DNA of 64,000 bases. Origin: Mixophyes australis. Its lineage: Eukaryota; Chordata; Amphibia; Anura; Limnodynastidae. A model generated the notes under the pieces. It did not search any database, had not been told where the DNA came from, and saw only the letters and a list, made by a program, of their open reading frames with translations. How positions within the stretch are numbered: the stretch's first letter is position 1; each line of letters opens with the position of its first letter. Below are positions 22,346-33,895 of this stretch, piece after piece. Position numbers and translations under genes: made by a program. The stretch spans positions 44,793,824 to 44,857,823 of the forward strand of contig JAVHZZ010000009.1 in NCBI GenBank assembly GCA_036250195.1. Reading direction: 5' to 3'.

Positions 22346-23612
22346 CTTTACTGTTTCTACCATTGGAACATGTGATTGATCTTGAAAAAGTTTCCTCTAT
22401 CCAGAATTAGCCTCTGTCTGTAAGTCTGAAAATGGCCCAGCAACTTCTTGGCTTTGCCAATAATTTTTGCCAGTTTATGAAATACTGCTTTTTCTGACTT
22501 GTTTTTTAAAGTTTCCTCTTGCAGAGTGATATTATGGTACTAGAGACTCGGAGCCTCTGGCTGTCAAATTTGAATTAGAAAAGTGATGGAATCTTCTAGA
22601 ACAAGCAATTTATTAAAAAAAAGAGGCGTTAAGCAGCACTGGAAATTTAATGGCTTTTCTCCATATGGTCATGGCTTATTAATGCAGCATCTTTATTTTC
22701 ATATATATTTGGGCTATAGTTGTATAAGGTGGTGATACCCCTGAACCCAATCAGTAACTGATTCACAAAAAGAAGAAAATGAAGGTGCACTTTAAGACCC
22801 TAATTTTTTTTTTATCATTGAGATCATATGATTACTAAATATAAACATAAAGAAACCTGGCCCCATCTATATTAGAGCGTGATTGGACGTGCAGACTTAA
22901 CTCTGCCTATAGTGTCCTGTAGTTAGGGGAGCTTAATGAATGTCTGGATTGAACTACAGGAGCATCACTCTCTGTTACTGTGACATCATTTATAACAATC
23001 TACTTGTGCAAATCTCTATAATAGCAGAAGAGCTCCTTGATGTGGCAATATATGATAGGTGGCCTGTTCTATAAATATCCCAATAGTAACAATAGAAACC
23101 TTTCAACCTAGAAGAAGAAGATAACAAAACACGCATTCGCGTTTTAGCTGTGTACCAACACTGAATTAAATAATATATGAAATTAATTAGATTTTAATAA
23201 CAGGCTTTAGAATGATTAATTATGTCTAAATAATAAGGGTCCCCAATCCACATCGGTAGGTAAAGAATCAGTATATGTAAGCTGGAAAGCTGTCATACAA
23301 AAACTTGCAATTTTATTGCTAGTATTAAAACACATATACTCATAAATTCATAATATAAATAAAGGTTGCACCCTTAGGCAGGTACAGTGTTAAAATCACA
23401 TCAAAAACATAATTTTTCAACATATTCAATAGGAGCAATTTGTGGCCCTCATAGGCCCAATATTTTGTCCTCATGTTAGAGCCCAATCCGATAATATATT
23501 CAATAAAGAATGGAGGTAATAATGAAGAATTTAAATGTTCAAAATGGACCAGGCATACGGTACCAAGACGTTCAAAGTAGCAGTCTGTACAAATGTTGAA
23601 GTGTGGAAAATG
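22346..23612. other. No gene or element recognised
   Basis: AT-rich sequence lies between the Tc1 element and the 28S fragment. It does not match the LTR of the provirus on the other side, so the expected 3' LTR is absent here. No poly(A) or poly(T) run abuts the 28S end. Confidence 0.5.
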
Positions 23613-23773
23613 GCCTCGTCCAGCCGCGGCGCGCGCCCAGCCCCGCTTCGCGTCCCAGCCCGACCGACCCAGCCCTTAGAGCCAATCCTTATCCCGAAGT
23701 TACGGATCTGACTTGCCGACTTCCCTTACCTACATTGTTCTAACATGCCAGAGGCTGTTCACCTTGGAGACCT
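23613..23773 (-). pseudogene. 28S rRNA gene fragment fused to ERV env
   Basis: On the minus strand, 161 bp read AGGTCTCCAAGGTGAACAGC, then CTCTGGCATGTTAGAACAAT, GTAGGTAAGGGAAGTCGGCA, and on through GGATCCGTAACTTCGGG-like sequence to GGCTGGACGAGGC. This is a near-verbatim stretch of the conserved vertebrate large-subunit rRNA, recognised from the family sequence. It is GC-rich, unlike its surroundings. Its first 30 bases are read by the env frame, replacing the env C terminus with nine rRNA-encoded residues before a TAG. It is far too short to be a functional rRNA gene. Confidence 0.9.
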
Positions 23774-25044
23774 CTTAGCTCCCTTCCAGTATACCTGAAA
23801 GTGTCATCATACATCTCGGTGATATTATCTATTAATTTTGCTAGGTCTTGGATATATTTAAAGTTTAATGTTCCCCGAGCGGTCCTGGTGAGATCTAGAG
23901 CAACCATAACTTGGAAACCAGCAGTTTCACTAATCAACTTTGTAGCTATGGGTTCCTCACCAGGAATCATATTTCTCTTGCCACGGTGTTCATACTGTGT
24001 GTGTATGTATGGTGGTGATGTAGTCTTGTGAATATCTACCATTTCTTCATGAGTAATAGTCATGATTTCAGGAACCAGTTTAGCTAGGAAACACAAGCCC
24101 TTGGAACTCGGAGTTACCCAGGAATAAGCTTTTCTTCCACAAACAAAATACACATCCTCAGGGAGAACATAAGGAACAGTATGCCCATGAATTATATCAC
24201 ACAGAGTTTTGATAAAACTACCCATGCCTAGTGTCTCCATCTGCTCTAGACACGTGTCGGCATTAATGACATTTTTACATTTATCTGTAGAGACTTTTCC
24301 AATGGATACCTTCTTATGTTTGGTTACACGCCCTAATTTGTGACCTCCATCAACATTCCTGCCTAGTAGTGACCTTGTCAGTCTCCCTCTAAAATGAGTG
24401 TGGCGAGCCATTGTCTGATCTGATAGGTCAGCCTCCCAATTCTCCTGGCGCTTTGCATGAGATATGTTTAGGCACAGCAAAGATCTGCCTATGGAGTATT
24501 GTCGAAGCGTCAGACTAGGGGACCTAGTATTATTGTACCTCCCTTCTATGGGCCTCCCACCCCTTAATTCGAGTACTTCGGATATGTTTAGAGGGAATGG
24601 CACTAGTCCTATGTTATGCTGCCCTTGAGGCACGTGAGAGCACACCCAACACTCGGTTTGGTTTAGCACCTTACCCACCAGGGAGTGATAATCCTCCAAA
24701 GGATGCCCGCCTATATTCAGAGTACTGGAGGACTGGCATCGTTGGATGCATCTCTCTTCAACTAGGGAGTCGCAGAACTTGCAGATACAATACTCATCAG
24801 ACAATAGCCCCTCACACTGCCTCCGAGTTCCTGAGCTAGCAGACCTTTTCATAACCCCTGGACCAAGTTTGATAATGGGCTGTTCAGAGTATCCTGTTAA
24901 CTTTTCTTCGGCCTCCATTTCATCCGTATCACTCCCAGAACTCTCCTCCGTCCTCCATCCTCCTTCACAAAAATAGAATGTCCTAGAAAAAGTAAAAACA
25001 AGGAAAATCCTGGAACAAAAGAAAAATAAAAACCGCCACTCCAT
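23774..25044 (-). pseudogene. ERV env, truncated and fused to 28S sequence
   Basis: The best start is ATG at 25044, giving a hydrophobic signal-like N terminus (FLFFFCSRIFLVFTF); the frame opens further upstream at 25092 without an ATG. The surface unit has a CWVC motif (NQTECWVCSH), like the CXXC disulphide-exchange motif of gammaretroviral surface proteins. A basic HRGKR site marks a likely surface/transmembrane cleavage. About 70 residues of the transmembrane subunit remain; the region expected to hold the immunosuppressive-like segment, CX6CC and the membrane anchor is absent. The frame then runs into rRNA sequence and stops at 23740. As it stands it could only encode an unanchored protein. 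Confidence 0.75.
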
Positions 25045-25101
25045 CGCTGGAAAGATAGTTCTGAGGCAACGTCTCTGGTTCAGGTGTCTCAACTGCAGGC
25101 T

Positions 25102-28100
25102 TTAGGTCTCCCGGAACAGGCTCACAAGTGACAGCTCTATGTCGTCGGTCTGAGTTTTGTCTTGCACTTTCTCCGGATTATGGACTCTCCTGCAGTGGGT
25201 GGAATGGACCCAAGTGTCTCTCTCTGCAACCTTCAGTGATGTAGTACTGGTCAGCAGCACTTGGTACGGGCCTTCCCAACGGTCTGTTAAACAACCTGAA
25301 CGTAAGAAATTGCGGATCATAACATAGTCTCCAGGTTCAACATCATGACAGTTCGTCTCTGGCATACCAGGTGACAGCATTTTTAGTTTTTGTTGTTGTT
25401 GTTTCAGCTGTCTACTCATTCTTATAAGATATTGTACAGTCACTTTATTATTACACTTTAAGTCGTCTTGTGGACTCACGATCAAATGAGGTTCTCATCC
25501 GAACAGTATCTCAAAGGGGGACAGATTAAGAGGAGGTCTAGGAGTGGTTCGAATGCTATGGAGGACCAACGGCAAAGCCTCAGGCCATGCCAACCCAGTT
25601 TCAGCCATTATCTTACCCAGTTTGTTCTTTATAGTACCGTTTACTCTCTCCACCTTACCACTGGCTTGTGGTCGGTAAGGGGTGTGAAGTCTGCTACTGA
25701 TTCCCATGAGTTTACACATATTTTGGAAGACATCACCAGTAAAATGGGTACCCCTATCACTTTCAATGATTCTAGGGATACCGAACCTACACACAAAGTC
25801 TTGTACAATTTTCTTTGCAGTGAACACAGCAGTATTAGTGGCTGCCGGATATGCTTCTACCCAACCGGAAAACACATCAATACACACTAACACATACTTT
25901 AGATTCCTGCACGGTGGTAATTGGATATAGTCAATTTGTATTACCTGAAAAGGTCCGTCTGTAGGAGGGATGTGGGATGGCTCAGTTGGAATAGTTTTCC
26001 CAACATTTTTCCTCAAACAAGTAAGACATGACATTGCTTTCTTACCAGCTTGAGAGGAAAATCCAGGAGCACACCAGTATGCTCTCACCAGTTTGCACAT
26101 ACCTTCTTTACCCAGGTGAGTCAGGCCGTGTGCTGCTTCAGCCAGGCTTGGATAGTATGTTCGGGGAGCTACAGGCTTACCTTGTCCATCCCTCCAGAGT
26201 CCTGAGGACTCTTGACCACATCCCTTCGCCTTCCAGACCGCCTTCTCCTGCAGGGAACACAAATCTTGCATTTCAATTAATTTCTGCGTGTCTAATGTCT
26301 GAAAAACCATCATAGTCTCGGTCGATACAGTCATAGGTTGCCCTGCTGCCCATTTAGCAGCTTCATTTGCCCTGTTGTTGCCCAATGACACTGGGTCTTC
26401 TTCAAAGGTATGGGCTTTGCACTTTATGACGGCTACTGTTCTGGGTAACTGTATCGCTGTCAGAAGTCCTTTTATGTGTTGTGAGTGTGCCACTGGTGTA
26501 CCTGCTGCTGTCGTAAAGTTTCTAAGACGCCAAAGGGCCCCAAAATCGTGCACTACCCCGAAGGCGTACCTAGAGTCAGTATATATATTGGCTGATTTAC
26601 CCTCTGCAAATTCACACGCTCTCCTTAGTGCTACTAGTTCCGCCACCTGGGCTGAGTGAGGTGGGCCAAGGGGTTCAGCTTCTACCACATCCTGGTCGTC
26701 TACAACAGCGTAACCAGTACATAGCTCTCCTGTCTCTGTCTGTCTATGGCAACTTCCGTCTGTATAAAATGTAAAATCTACATTTTCTAAGGGGGTGTCA
26801 CGTATGTCGGGCCTTGCAGTAAAGGTCTGATTCAGGTGTTCCATACAGTCATGCGTGTCAGTATTCTTGCCTAACTCATCATCACCCAGGGTCTCCTCAC
26901 CTCCCACCCTTTGTGTCTCTTGAGATACATACGGAAGGTATGTAGCTGGATTTAAGGTGCTACATCGTTTGATGGTGATGTTTGAGGGTGCCATCAGGGC
27001 TAGTTCCCACTTTGTAAATCTAGCTGAAGAAACATGTCTGGTTTGGGCTGAATTTAACAGAGCTGATACAGCATGGGGTGTATAGATGGTTGAATTATGT
27101 CCTAATACTACATCCTCACTCTTACTTACTAGAAGGGCCGTTGCTGCTACACTTCTGAGACATGTTGGGAGTGATCTTGCCACATTGTCTAATTGTGCAC
27201 TGTAGTATGCTACCGGTCTGCTAGCGTCACCATGTTTCTGTGCGAGGACACCTGCTGCACAGCCATCAGCTTCTGTACAAAATAGCTCAAAAGGCTTTTC
27301 ATAATCAGGTATTCCCAATGCAGGTGCTCTAGTCAGACTATCTTTAAGATTAAAGAACGCTTGCTCTGACTCTTCTGTGTGTACAACACGTTCTGGTTTT
27401 GAGGAAGAGACTAGCTCCTGCAATGGTAATGCCAGAATAGAAAAACCTGGGATCCAGGATCTACAGTATCCACACATCCCCAAGAAAGTACGAATCTGCT
27501 TCTGGCTCTGCGGCAGAGTCATGTGTTGTATGGCCTCAATTCTGTCGGTTGTCAGGTGTCTTAGCCCCTTAGTGAGGCAGTGTCCTAAGTATTTGACCTT
27601 AGTCTGACATGGCTGTAATTTATCCTTTGCCACCTTGTGCCCTGTTTGTGAAAGATGAAGCAACAACAATTTAGTATCATGCAAACATGACATAAAAGAA
27701 TCAGAGCACAACAACAAATCGTCCACATTTTGAATTAGAACAGACCCGTTGTGGGGTTGAAAGGATTGCAAACAGTCATGTAAGGCTTGGGAGAAAATAC
27801 TGGGGCTGTCAATGAACCCCTGGGGTAGTCTGGTCCATGTGTATTGCACTCCCCTGTAGGAGAATGCAAAAAGGTATTGGCAGTCAGGGTGAAGAGGGAC
27901 TGAAAAGAAAGCAGAACATAGATCAATGTCAGTAAAATGACTGGCAGACGGTGGAATCTGCATGAGGATGACAGCTGGGTTCGGCACTACGAGGAATTGG
28001 CTCTCAACAACTTTGTTAATTCCCCTTAAGTCCTGGACTAATCTATAGCCCCTCCCCCCACTCTTCTTCACAGGGAAAATGGGACTATTTGCTGTACTGG

Positions 28101-28776
28101 CTGTACGAATTAAAATCCCTTGTTGTAACAACCTCTCAATAACAGGATATACCCCTAGTTCCACCTCCGGTTTTAATGGATACTGTGGGATTTTTGGAGC
28201 TATCCTACCACTTTTTAGATTGACCATGACAGGGGCTACGTTTGCCATCAGTCCAGTGTCCTGTCCATCTCTGGTCCATAGGGAACCTGGTATTTCCAGC
28301 AACATCCCCTTTACTTGAGATGGACTTTGTTCTATAACAGGAGAGTGTAACATCAACCTTTGAGGGGTGTCCAATATGTCCTGTACCTCATGTGCAACCT
28401 TCTCGGGTATATCTAGGAACACACCATCTGAAGTACAGTATATGACACATCCCATTTTACATAACAAGTCTCTCCCTAGCAAGTTAGTAGGAGCCGCTGC
28501 AGCTAAGAGAAACGAATGCTTAGTATGCAGAGGGCCGATAGTAACTTCAGCGGGTTTAGTTAGAGGATAATGTAACACTTTTCCCGTTACCCCCATAGCT
28601 GGAATAGTTTTACTGGTCACCTGTAGATTGAAAGGAGAGGTTATCACAGATCGGGCCGCCCCTGTATCTACAAGAAAAGTTTGTTTCCTACCAGCTATGT
28701 CAACTATCATTGTTGGTTCTTCAGTCTGACTCTCAGTTAACCTCACTGGCTGTAGACTACAGTTATGACCTGACCC
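25102..28776 (-). pseudogene. ERV pol (protease, RT, RNase H, integrase)
   Basis: One frame is open from the gag UAG to 25498. Counting from the GTG at 28746: protease with LVDTGA at residues 25-30 and GRD at 91-93; RT with LPQGF at 307-311 and the catalytic VDD at 341-343; RNase H with D663, E703 and D724, where the usual fourth acidic residue appears as N794; integrase with an HHCC finger (H873, H877, C907, C910) and D939, D997, E1033, which is D,D-35-E spacing. A TGA at 25495-25497 falls after FEILFG, and the same frame continues to 25102. CGA to TGA (a CpG change) is the simplest origin. Apart from that stop the gene is remarkably open. Confidence 0.88.
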
Positions 28777-28779
28777 CTA
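28777..28779 (-). other. gag UAG readthrough codon
   Basis: TAG followed by GGGTCAGG lies in the pol frame, with gag sequence upstream. Gammaretroviruses make Gag-Pol by suppressing a UAG in a comparable purine-rich context. A structured element downstream was not assessed. Confidence 0.7.
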
Positions 28780-30360
28780 GCGCTGACTATTGATTTTCCG
28801 CGCAGCATTTGCTGCCGTAATATGCGCGGGTAGATGTAAGTCTTCTAGTCTATGTGAATCCCTCCTTGGAGGATATCTATGTGACCCACCCCTATGTGTA
28901 TTGAGTCTTTCCTTTTTACAATCTCTCCTGTATGTCCTTCCTCGTTACAGTTGAAACACCTGATCACTTTAGGTTTCCTGTTATATGGGTTGTATGCTGG
29001 TGGTCGTGTATGCACCCCTTCTAGAGCCTGTATACTTACCGTCATTAACTTATCACTTTTCTCTTCCCTTTTTCTAAAAAGGTTCTTGTCATGCTCCACA
29101 GCAGACTCCCTAAGAGAGTCTACCGTGACGCCTCTCCAATTAGGTAATGTGGTTTGTACCCTCGTCTTTAAATTTTCTCTAAGGCCGTCCATCAGTACTC
29201 CTACAGCTACCTCTCTGTGATGTGGATCCTCACTTATGTTGGATATCCCAGTAAATCGTGCGATCGCTGTTATAGCTCTAGCAAAGTAATCTGAGGCAGT
29301 TTCACTATCCTTTTGTTTAATGGTGAAAATCTTACTCCAATTTACTACTACTGGAAAACAGATGGCTAAGTGTTTGACAATTTGTTCTATATTCCGTTGG
29401 TTAATCTCATCAGTCAAGGTGTCATCTTCCTCCAACAAACAATCCTCAATAAATTTTTGTATGTTAGTATTGGGAGGAAGACACGCCCTCAACACTACCC
29501 GCCAATCCTTACTGGTTGGTTCGTGAGCATTTCCTAAGTCTTTAACAAATTTCTGACATTTAGCTAACTCCTTTCTAGGGTCCGGGAATTCAGTCATAAT
29601 GGAACGTAATTCTGATCTAGTCCAGGGACAATGCATTGTAACATTTCTTAAAGGAACTACACCATCCTTATCCGGTTTCCCATTGGGAACTGATATTGTG
29701 CGGACCGGGAACGCACCCTCTGGTACACTGACTTCAGGAGACACTACAGGATTTACTGGTCCTAGATTTAGAACGCTTTCACTCCTAGTGATCACGCTAC
29801 TCTCACCTATCTCAGCCATTTTCTCATACTTGCGCTGAGCCTCTAGTACACTAACAGCATGGGCACAGTGGGTTCATCTTCATTTTCAGATACACTTGAT
29901 TGAAACTGGCTTAAAACAGGGTACAATTTAGCAATTTTTCTATTTTCAGTTTTAACAACGGCTGTACTTACCCCTCCCGCCACATAAGGAGTTCGCCACG
30001 CTTCGCAACGGTTACATCCGCCTTGCGCGCGCTTTTCGTCACGCCTACTTCCGGTTTGCATTCGCTGCTCTGCCACGTGTTACCTTCCATTTGCCACAAT
30101 TTTAAACAATCATTATGTCTATTTCTCTTTTTCGTTGACTTGATCAACCATACTTTATCTTTTACAGTATTTAGTACCTCTGCATTAAAACTTCCTATTG
30201 TTGGGAAAGGCCTATCACAAGCTTTGGTCATCTCGACCCACGTGTCACAATACACAGTTGCGTATGCACCATATTTCTTACACATGAGAAACCTTGCTGA
30301 ACCAATAGGGCCCTCCTTAGGCAGTACACTGACCATTTTTAGCGTATGCTTAGCACCCAT
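28780..30360 (-). pseudogene. ERV gag with several frame changes
   Basis: The likely start is the ATG at 30360, which gives MGAKHT, a myristoylation-type N terminus. The frame to 29968 holds a matrix-like region (W...PFPTIGSFNAEV..VKDKV). A second frame covers about 30076-29843 (a VKTENRKIAKLYPVL segment resembling the proline-rich linker). A third, 29819-28845, holds capsid and most of a zinc knuckle, CFNCNEEGH. Just after that histidine the frame shifts again, so the final cysteine (on the alternate frame as RDCKK) and the basic tail lie in the frame leading to the UAG. At least three net frame changes break the gene. Confidence 0.75.
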
Positions 30361-31352
30361 GTTGAACAATATACCTTCTACCCGGAACACAGACACACCG
30401 CAATGCTCTGTTCCTTCCGGCCAAATGTGAAATACAGACACATCGCAATGCTCTGTTCTTTACACCTAATAATTTCAACTCTGTTGCTATACTCACCGCT
30501 AGAGATCTATAATGCTCGGTGAACGTATTTCCTTTAGCCGCGTTCACTCGCTTTTCTCGCACCAGGCGAGGATCCCTAATACAGAAATATCACTGTGGGC
30601 CCCAAGGGCTATCAGCTCCTCGATACCCTGGCTCAACCACAAAAATCTGCTGAGTTTATTATCGCTGGGAGCGCAAGTTAATACAATCAACCTGCCTTTC
30701 CAGTATAATTCCTCCTAGCTGCTTCACCAATTCGCACTAACGGTGCGATCGGATCGCACTGCCTACCAATACTAATTATTAGCAAACCTTGCGATCTATT
30801 GGTAGCGCTTTGCGAAAAACACGTTTTCGCATTCGGTATACCTGCCCTGTATACCGTCCTTCAGTTGGGCAATCCGCCTTGTCAGACAGCAACTGAGAAC
30901 CAATGAATAATAAAGTGTATCTACGTTACAACATCACACACTATACAGCTTTTCTGCGCAGAAAATCAAAAGTTCCCAACAATAGTAATAATGTCTCAGA
31001 GGCTTTCACAAGTAATTATACTATGCATGTATAATAACTATCAAAACGATTGTTTAACCACGTGGCAAATCTACCGGAAGTTCGCGTACGCACAGCAGGA
31101 AATACACATACGCTAAGCAATGCAATACAGTTAAAATGCACAATGACAGAAAAAAAAGAAACAGTTTTCTCTTTTGTCCCTAGGTTCTAGTTAGCGTGCC
31201 CTAGATAATGCAAAACGGACATTCGGTTTCGCAACACAGAGTAAAATTCAGGTTTTGAACATCATGCGTTCTTACCCGTTTATGACGCGTCTCCACCCTT
31301 TGTTGAGGAACCGAAATCCGTTGGTCTTGCGTATCATCGGAGGTGTACCTCC
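30361..31352 (-). other. ERV leader region
   Basis: About 1 kb lies between the primer binding site and the gag ATG, where packaging signals reside in relatives. No conserved coding frame is evident. GC and CpG content are higher than in flanking intron sequence. Confidence 0.5.
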
Positions 31353-31370
31353 AAAGCTCACAAGCCCCCA
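31353..31370 (-). promoter_or_regulatory. Primer binding site, tRNA-Pro-like
   Basis: On the minus strand TGGGGGCTTGTGAGCTTT begins three bases after the LTR end. Its first ten bases match the tRNA-Pro site of murine gammaretroviruses (TGGGGGCTCG...) except for one C to T. The second half has diverged, so assignment to tRNA-Pro is tentative. Confidence 0.55.
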
Positions 31371-31373
31371 AAT

Positions 31374-32201
31374 TGTTATGTGCGTATTGTCGCTAACCAA
31401 TAACGATTGTCGAACCTCGATTTGTGTTTACAAAGATTTATTCGCAATATGTAGAATAATATGCTCAAGCGAAGTAATAGTAAATACAGCCGTTACTTAT
31501 CGCAGGCGCTCTGGATCCAGTGCAGTCATTCAATCCTGAAGTCTGGGGACAAGATGTCTGCACTCTGGATCACAAGCTGCTGCTTATATACACAATCAAA
31601 TACAGTAATACAATGAAGATGGTATAGCTTGTATCTATTGTTCCGGGTCTCAGGAATGTCCAAGGGGTCGTCAATCATTGGCTGGTTCATCCTAAGGAAT
31701 CCAAAGGAGGGGGTCATCTCTGCAGGGGGTATGCTCTGCTCTTCCCGCCAGGATTCCTTAGTCTTAAGTAGTTCATAATTCCCTATCATTCATAACTTGC
31801 GTATGCACTCTGCGATTCCCTCGCAGAGTGAACCAAACAGTAGGATATGTAACAAGGTTCATTATGATACCACTCATGATGTTATTCCTTTAACCCGTTC
31901 CGTGTATTTCACTAATATGCATGTAACTCTGATAGAACATATAAATACTACTATATTTCGACATAACTGACTATGTGTTGCAACTACCATTAATGTGTAC
32001 TATTTTATAAGTATGCGTGTTTGTGCGAATGTATGGTAAAAGACCAATTACTGTTGCTGCCACGTGTAGTGGATGCGTACGCCCTTTCACGCCGTAGCAT
32101 GCCCTTGTACGTCGATGCGTACCGTACGCATCTTTTCAGACAAAGACAACCAAGTTTGCTAGACTTTAATTGAAATGACTTTATCCAATTTGGTGACTTT
32201 G

Positions 32202-32204
<3 letters not shown>
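31374..32204 (-). repeat. ERV 5' LTR, 831 bp
   Basis: On the minus strand it begins TGTCAAAGTCACC and ends CACATAACA. A TATATAAG box lies at 31583-31590 and an AATAAA signal at 31437-31442, in the right order for U3-R-U5. The outer edge abuts an (AT)n run, so the host duplication cannot be judged. It is homologous over its whole length to the solo LTR at 32342-33179. Confidence 0.82.

Positions 32205-32233
<29 letters not shown>
32205..32233. repeat. (AT)n microsatellite
   Basis: Fourteen or so AT units sit directly against the LTR end. Confidence 0.9.
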
Positions 32234-32242
<9 letters not shown>

Positions 32243-32341
32243 TATATATATAGACATTTTTGCAGGGGAATTGAATCTTGTATCTATTGCCTTTTCCAAA
32301 ACATATATCCGTAATCATCAGTATATAGGAAAGTATTAAGG

Positions 32342-33179
32342 TGTTATGTCCGTCTAGTCGCAAATCAATGAAAATTGTCCAATTCGAATAGTTAGTGTGG
32401 TTCCATCTCACAAAACTATTTAATAGCAAAAAGTAGCAGAGTAACAATTATTAAAATAAGTACAGCCGATTACATACGCAGGCTCTCTGGATCCAGCATA
32501 CAATCATTCAATCCTGAAGTCTGTGGTCAAGAAGACTGTGTGATAGTCCCAAAGCCCAGTTTATATACAGTTGGTGTTACATTGAAAACAGTAGAGGTGA
32601 TTTGGCATGTTTCCATTGGTTCAGGCTTCAGGTCAGTCTGGTATAATGCAGGACATAGGTCAGTTCAAACGATGCCCTCCAAGGGTGGGGGTCAGCTCTC
32701 CAGCAGCTGCATAAGTATCTTCCCGCCGAAAAGCTGGTTCAAACTGGTCTATTTGCATTACACACACAATACCATTCTGATCATTAATTCCCTATAATCC
32801 ATAACTCGCATACGAGGTGCGATCTCTCGGTCGATAGGAACGGATCTCTGAGGATCAATAGGGGATTAGAATGATACCAAACATGATATGTTCCCTGTAT
32901 CCTGAACCTTAGATCTCACTAAAGTGCATTTAACATTATTATATTTAAGTATAAACTCTATTAAATTTGGTTATAAATGACTGTGTGTTGGAACTATTTT
33001 AAGGTGAACTATTTACAAGTGAATGTGTAGGTGTACATGTGTGTAGAAGTGTTTGTATGTGTTGTGGTTAAATACGCCCTAGCACGCCGTAGCGTGCTAT
33101 TCGCATATTTTAAGACATAGACAATCAGATTGATGGATATTAATTTGAAACGACTACATCCAATTATTTGACTTCGACA
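32342..33179 (-). repeat. Diverged solo LTR related to the provirus LTR
   Basis: On the minus strand it starts TGTCGAAGTC and ends CGGACATAACA, with length 838 bp against 831 for the neighbouring LTR. Shared landmarks include CTCTGGATCCAG, ATCATTCAATCCTGAAGTCT-like sequence, a TATATAAA box and the ACGCCGTAGC segment, with many substitutions between. Flanks AAGG (left) and AAGA (right) may be an eroded 4-bp duplication. No coding region is attached. Confidence 0.78.
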
Positions 33180-33767
33180 AAGAAAACACAAGTCTTGCTA
33201 AAAGTAATGATAAATCAGTTTATTATGACACAGTCCATAAAGAATCCACAAATCCCTATTGTATTAAATCATTATTTGGATTTATATACAAACTTCATTA
33301 GAATACCCTCAGAACTTTATGAGAGTGAAAATTACTGGTACATATCAATCTTTTAATATTCTTTATTCATCATACTGTTGATACAATCTATATTTAACTA
33401 TGCTGTTTTTAAATAAAATGCAGGACAATTGATGTAAAATATCATTTTAATGAATATTATTTATTGTCAAGTTTTGAATGAACAATATACAAAAAAATAA
33501 GATTAGGGTCTTATGTTTGTCCTCATAGAAAAATCCTCTGTTATTCTTTTTTTTTGCAAATCAGCACAAGCAATTTATATGCTTTACAGCAGTCTGCAAA
33601 GCTTCTAAACGGTATAGTGCTTGAACCCATGACAAGCTACTGGGCACGTTTCTTCTTTACTCAGTTTGATTGTTTTGTTGACTTTCCTCCCTTTGTTCCA
33701 AAAAGTGAAATTGGATACCCTTTCTCATTCATTTGATATTGACAACTCTAAAAAAATACTCTCCCGT
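33180..33767. other. No gene recognised
   Basis: AT-rich sequence between the solo LTR and the chromovirus. Short open frames here show no family resemblance. Confidence 0.45.
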
Positions 33768-33881
33768 TGTCATGAGGCGCGGCGGCTGCAGGCACCGCCG
33801 CGACTCTCTGCCCCTGACTTCCGGCGTCCCGGCCGTTGCTATGATGACCGGGACGTCACATCCGGTTCCACGACTCCGACC

Positions 33882-33895
33882 GTTGCCAGGGCAAC
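33882..33895. promoter_or_regulatory. X-box-like palindrome in chromovirus LTR
   Basis: GTTGCC-AG-GGCAAC fits the RFX X-box form with a 2-base spacer, and an ACGTCA CRE-type half site lies about 30 bp upstream. In the 3' LTR the first half site has lost one T (40277-40289). Role inferred. Confidence 0.4.

Larger units (their letters stand above)
23774..32204 (-). mobile_element. Endogenous retrovirus, gamma/epsilon-like, 3' end replaced
   Basis: On the minus strand the order is 5' LTR (31374-32204), primer binding site (31353-31370), leader, gag, UAG junction, pol and env. Layout, UAG gag-pol junction, tRNA-Pro-like primer site and a CWVC motif in env agree with gammaretrovirus/epsilonretrovirus relatives. 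Env stops before the membrane anchor, where a 28S rRNA fragment begins, and no 3' LTR follows. Gag has several frame changes and pol one in-frame stop, so it cannot produce virus. Confidence 0.85.

Noticed and set aside
23801..24976. Open + strand frames opposite env
   Set aside because: Antisense shadows of the env frame.
29968..30441. 157-codon frame upstream of gag as a novel accessory gene
   Set aside because: From its internal MGAKHT it looks like the matrix part of gag, displaced by frame changes; it is folded into the gag call.
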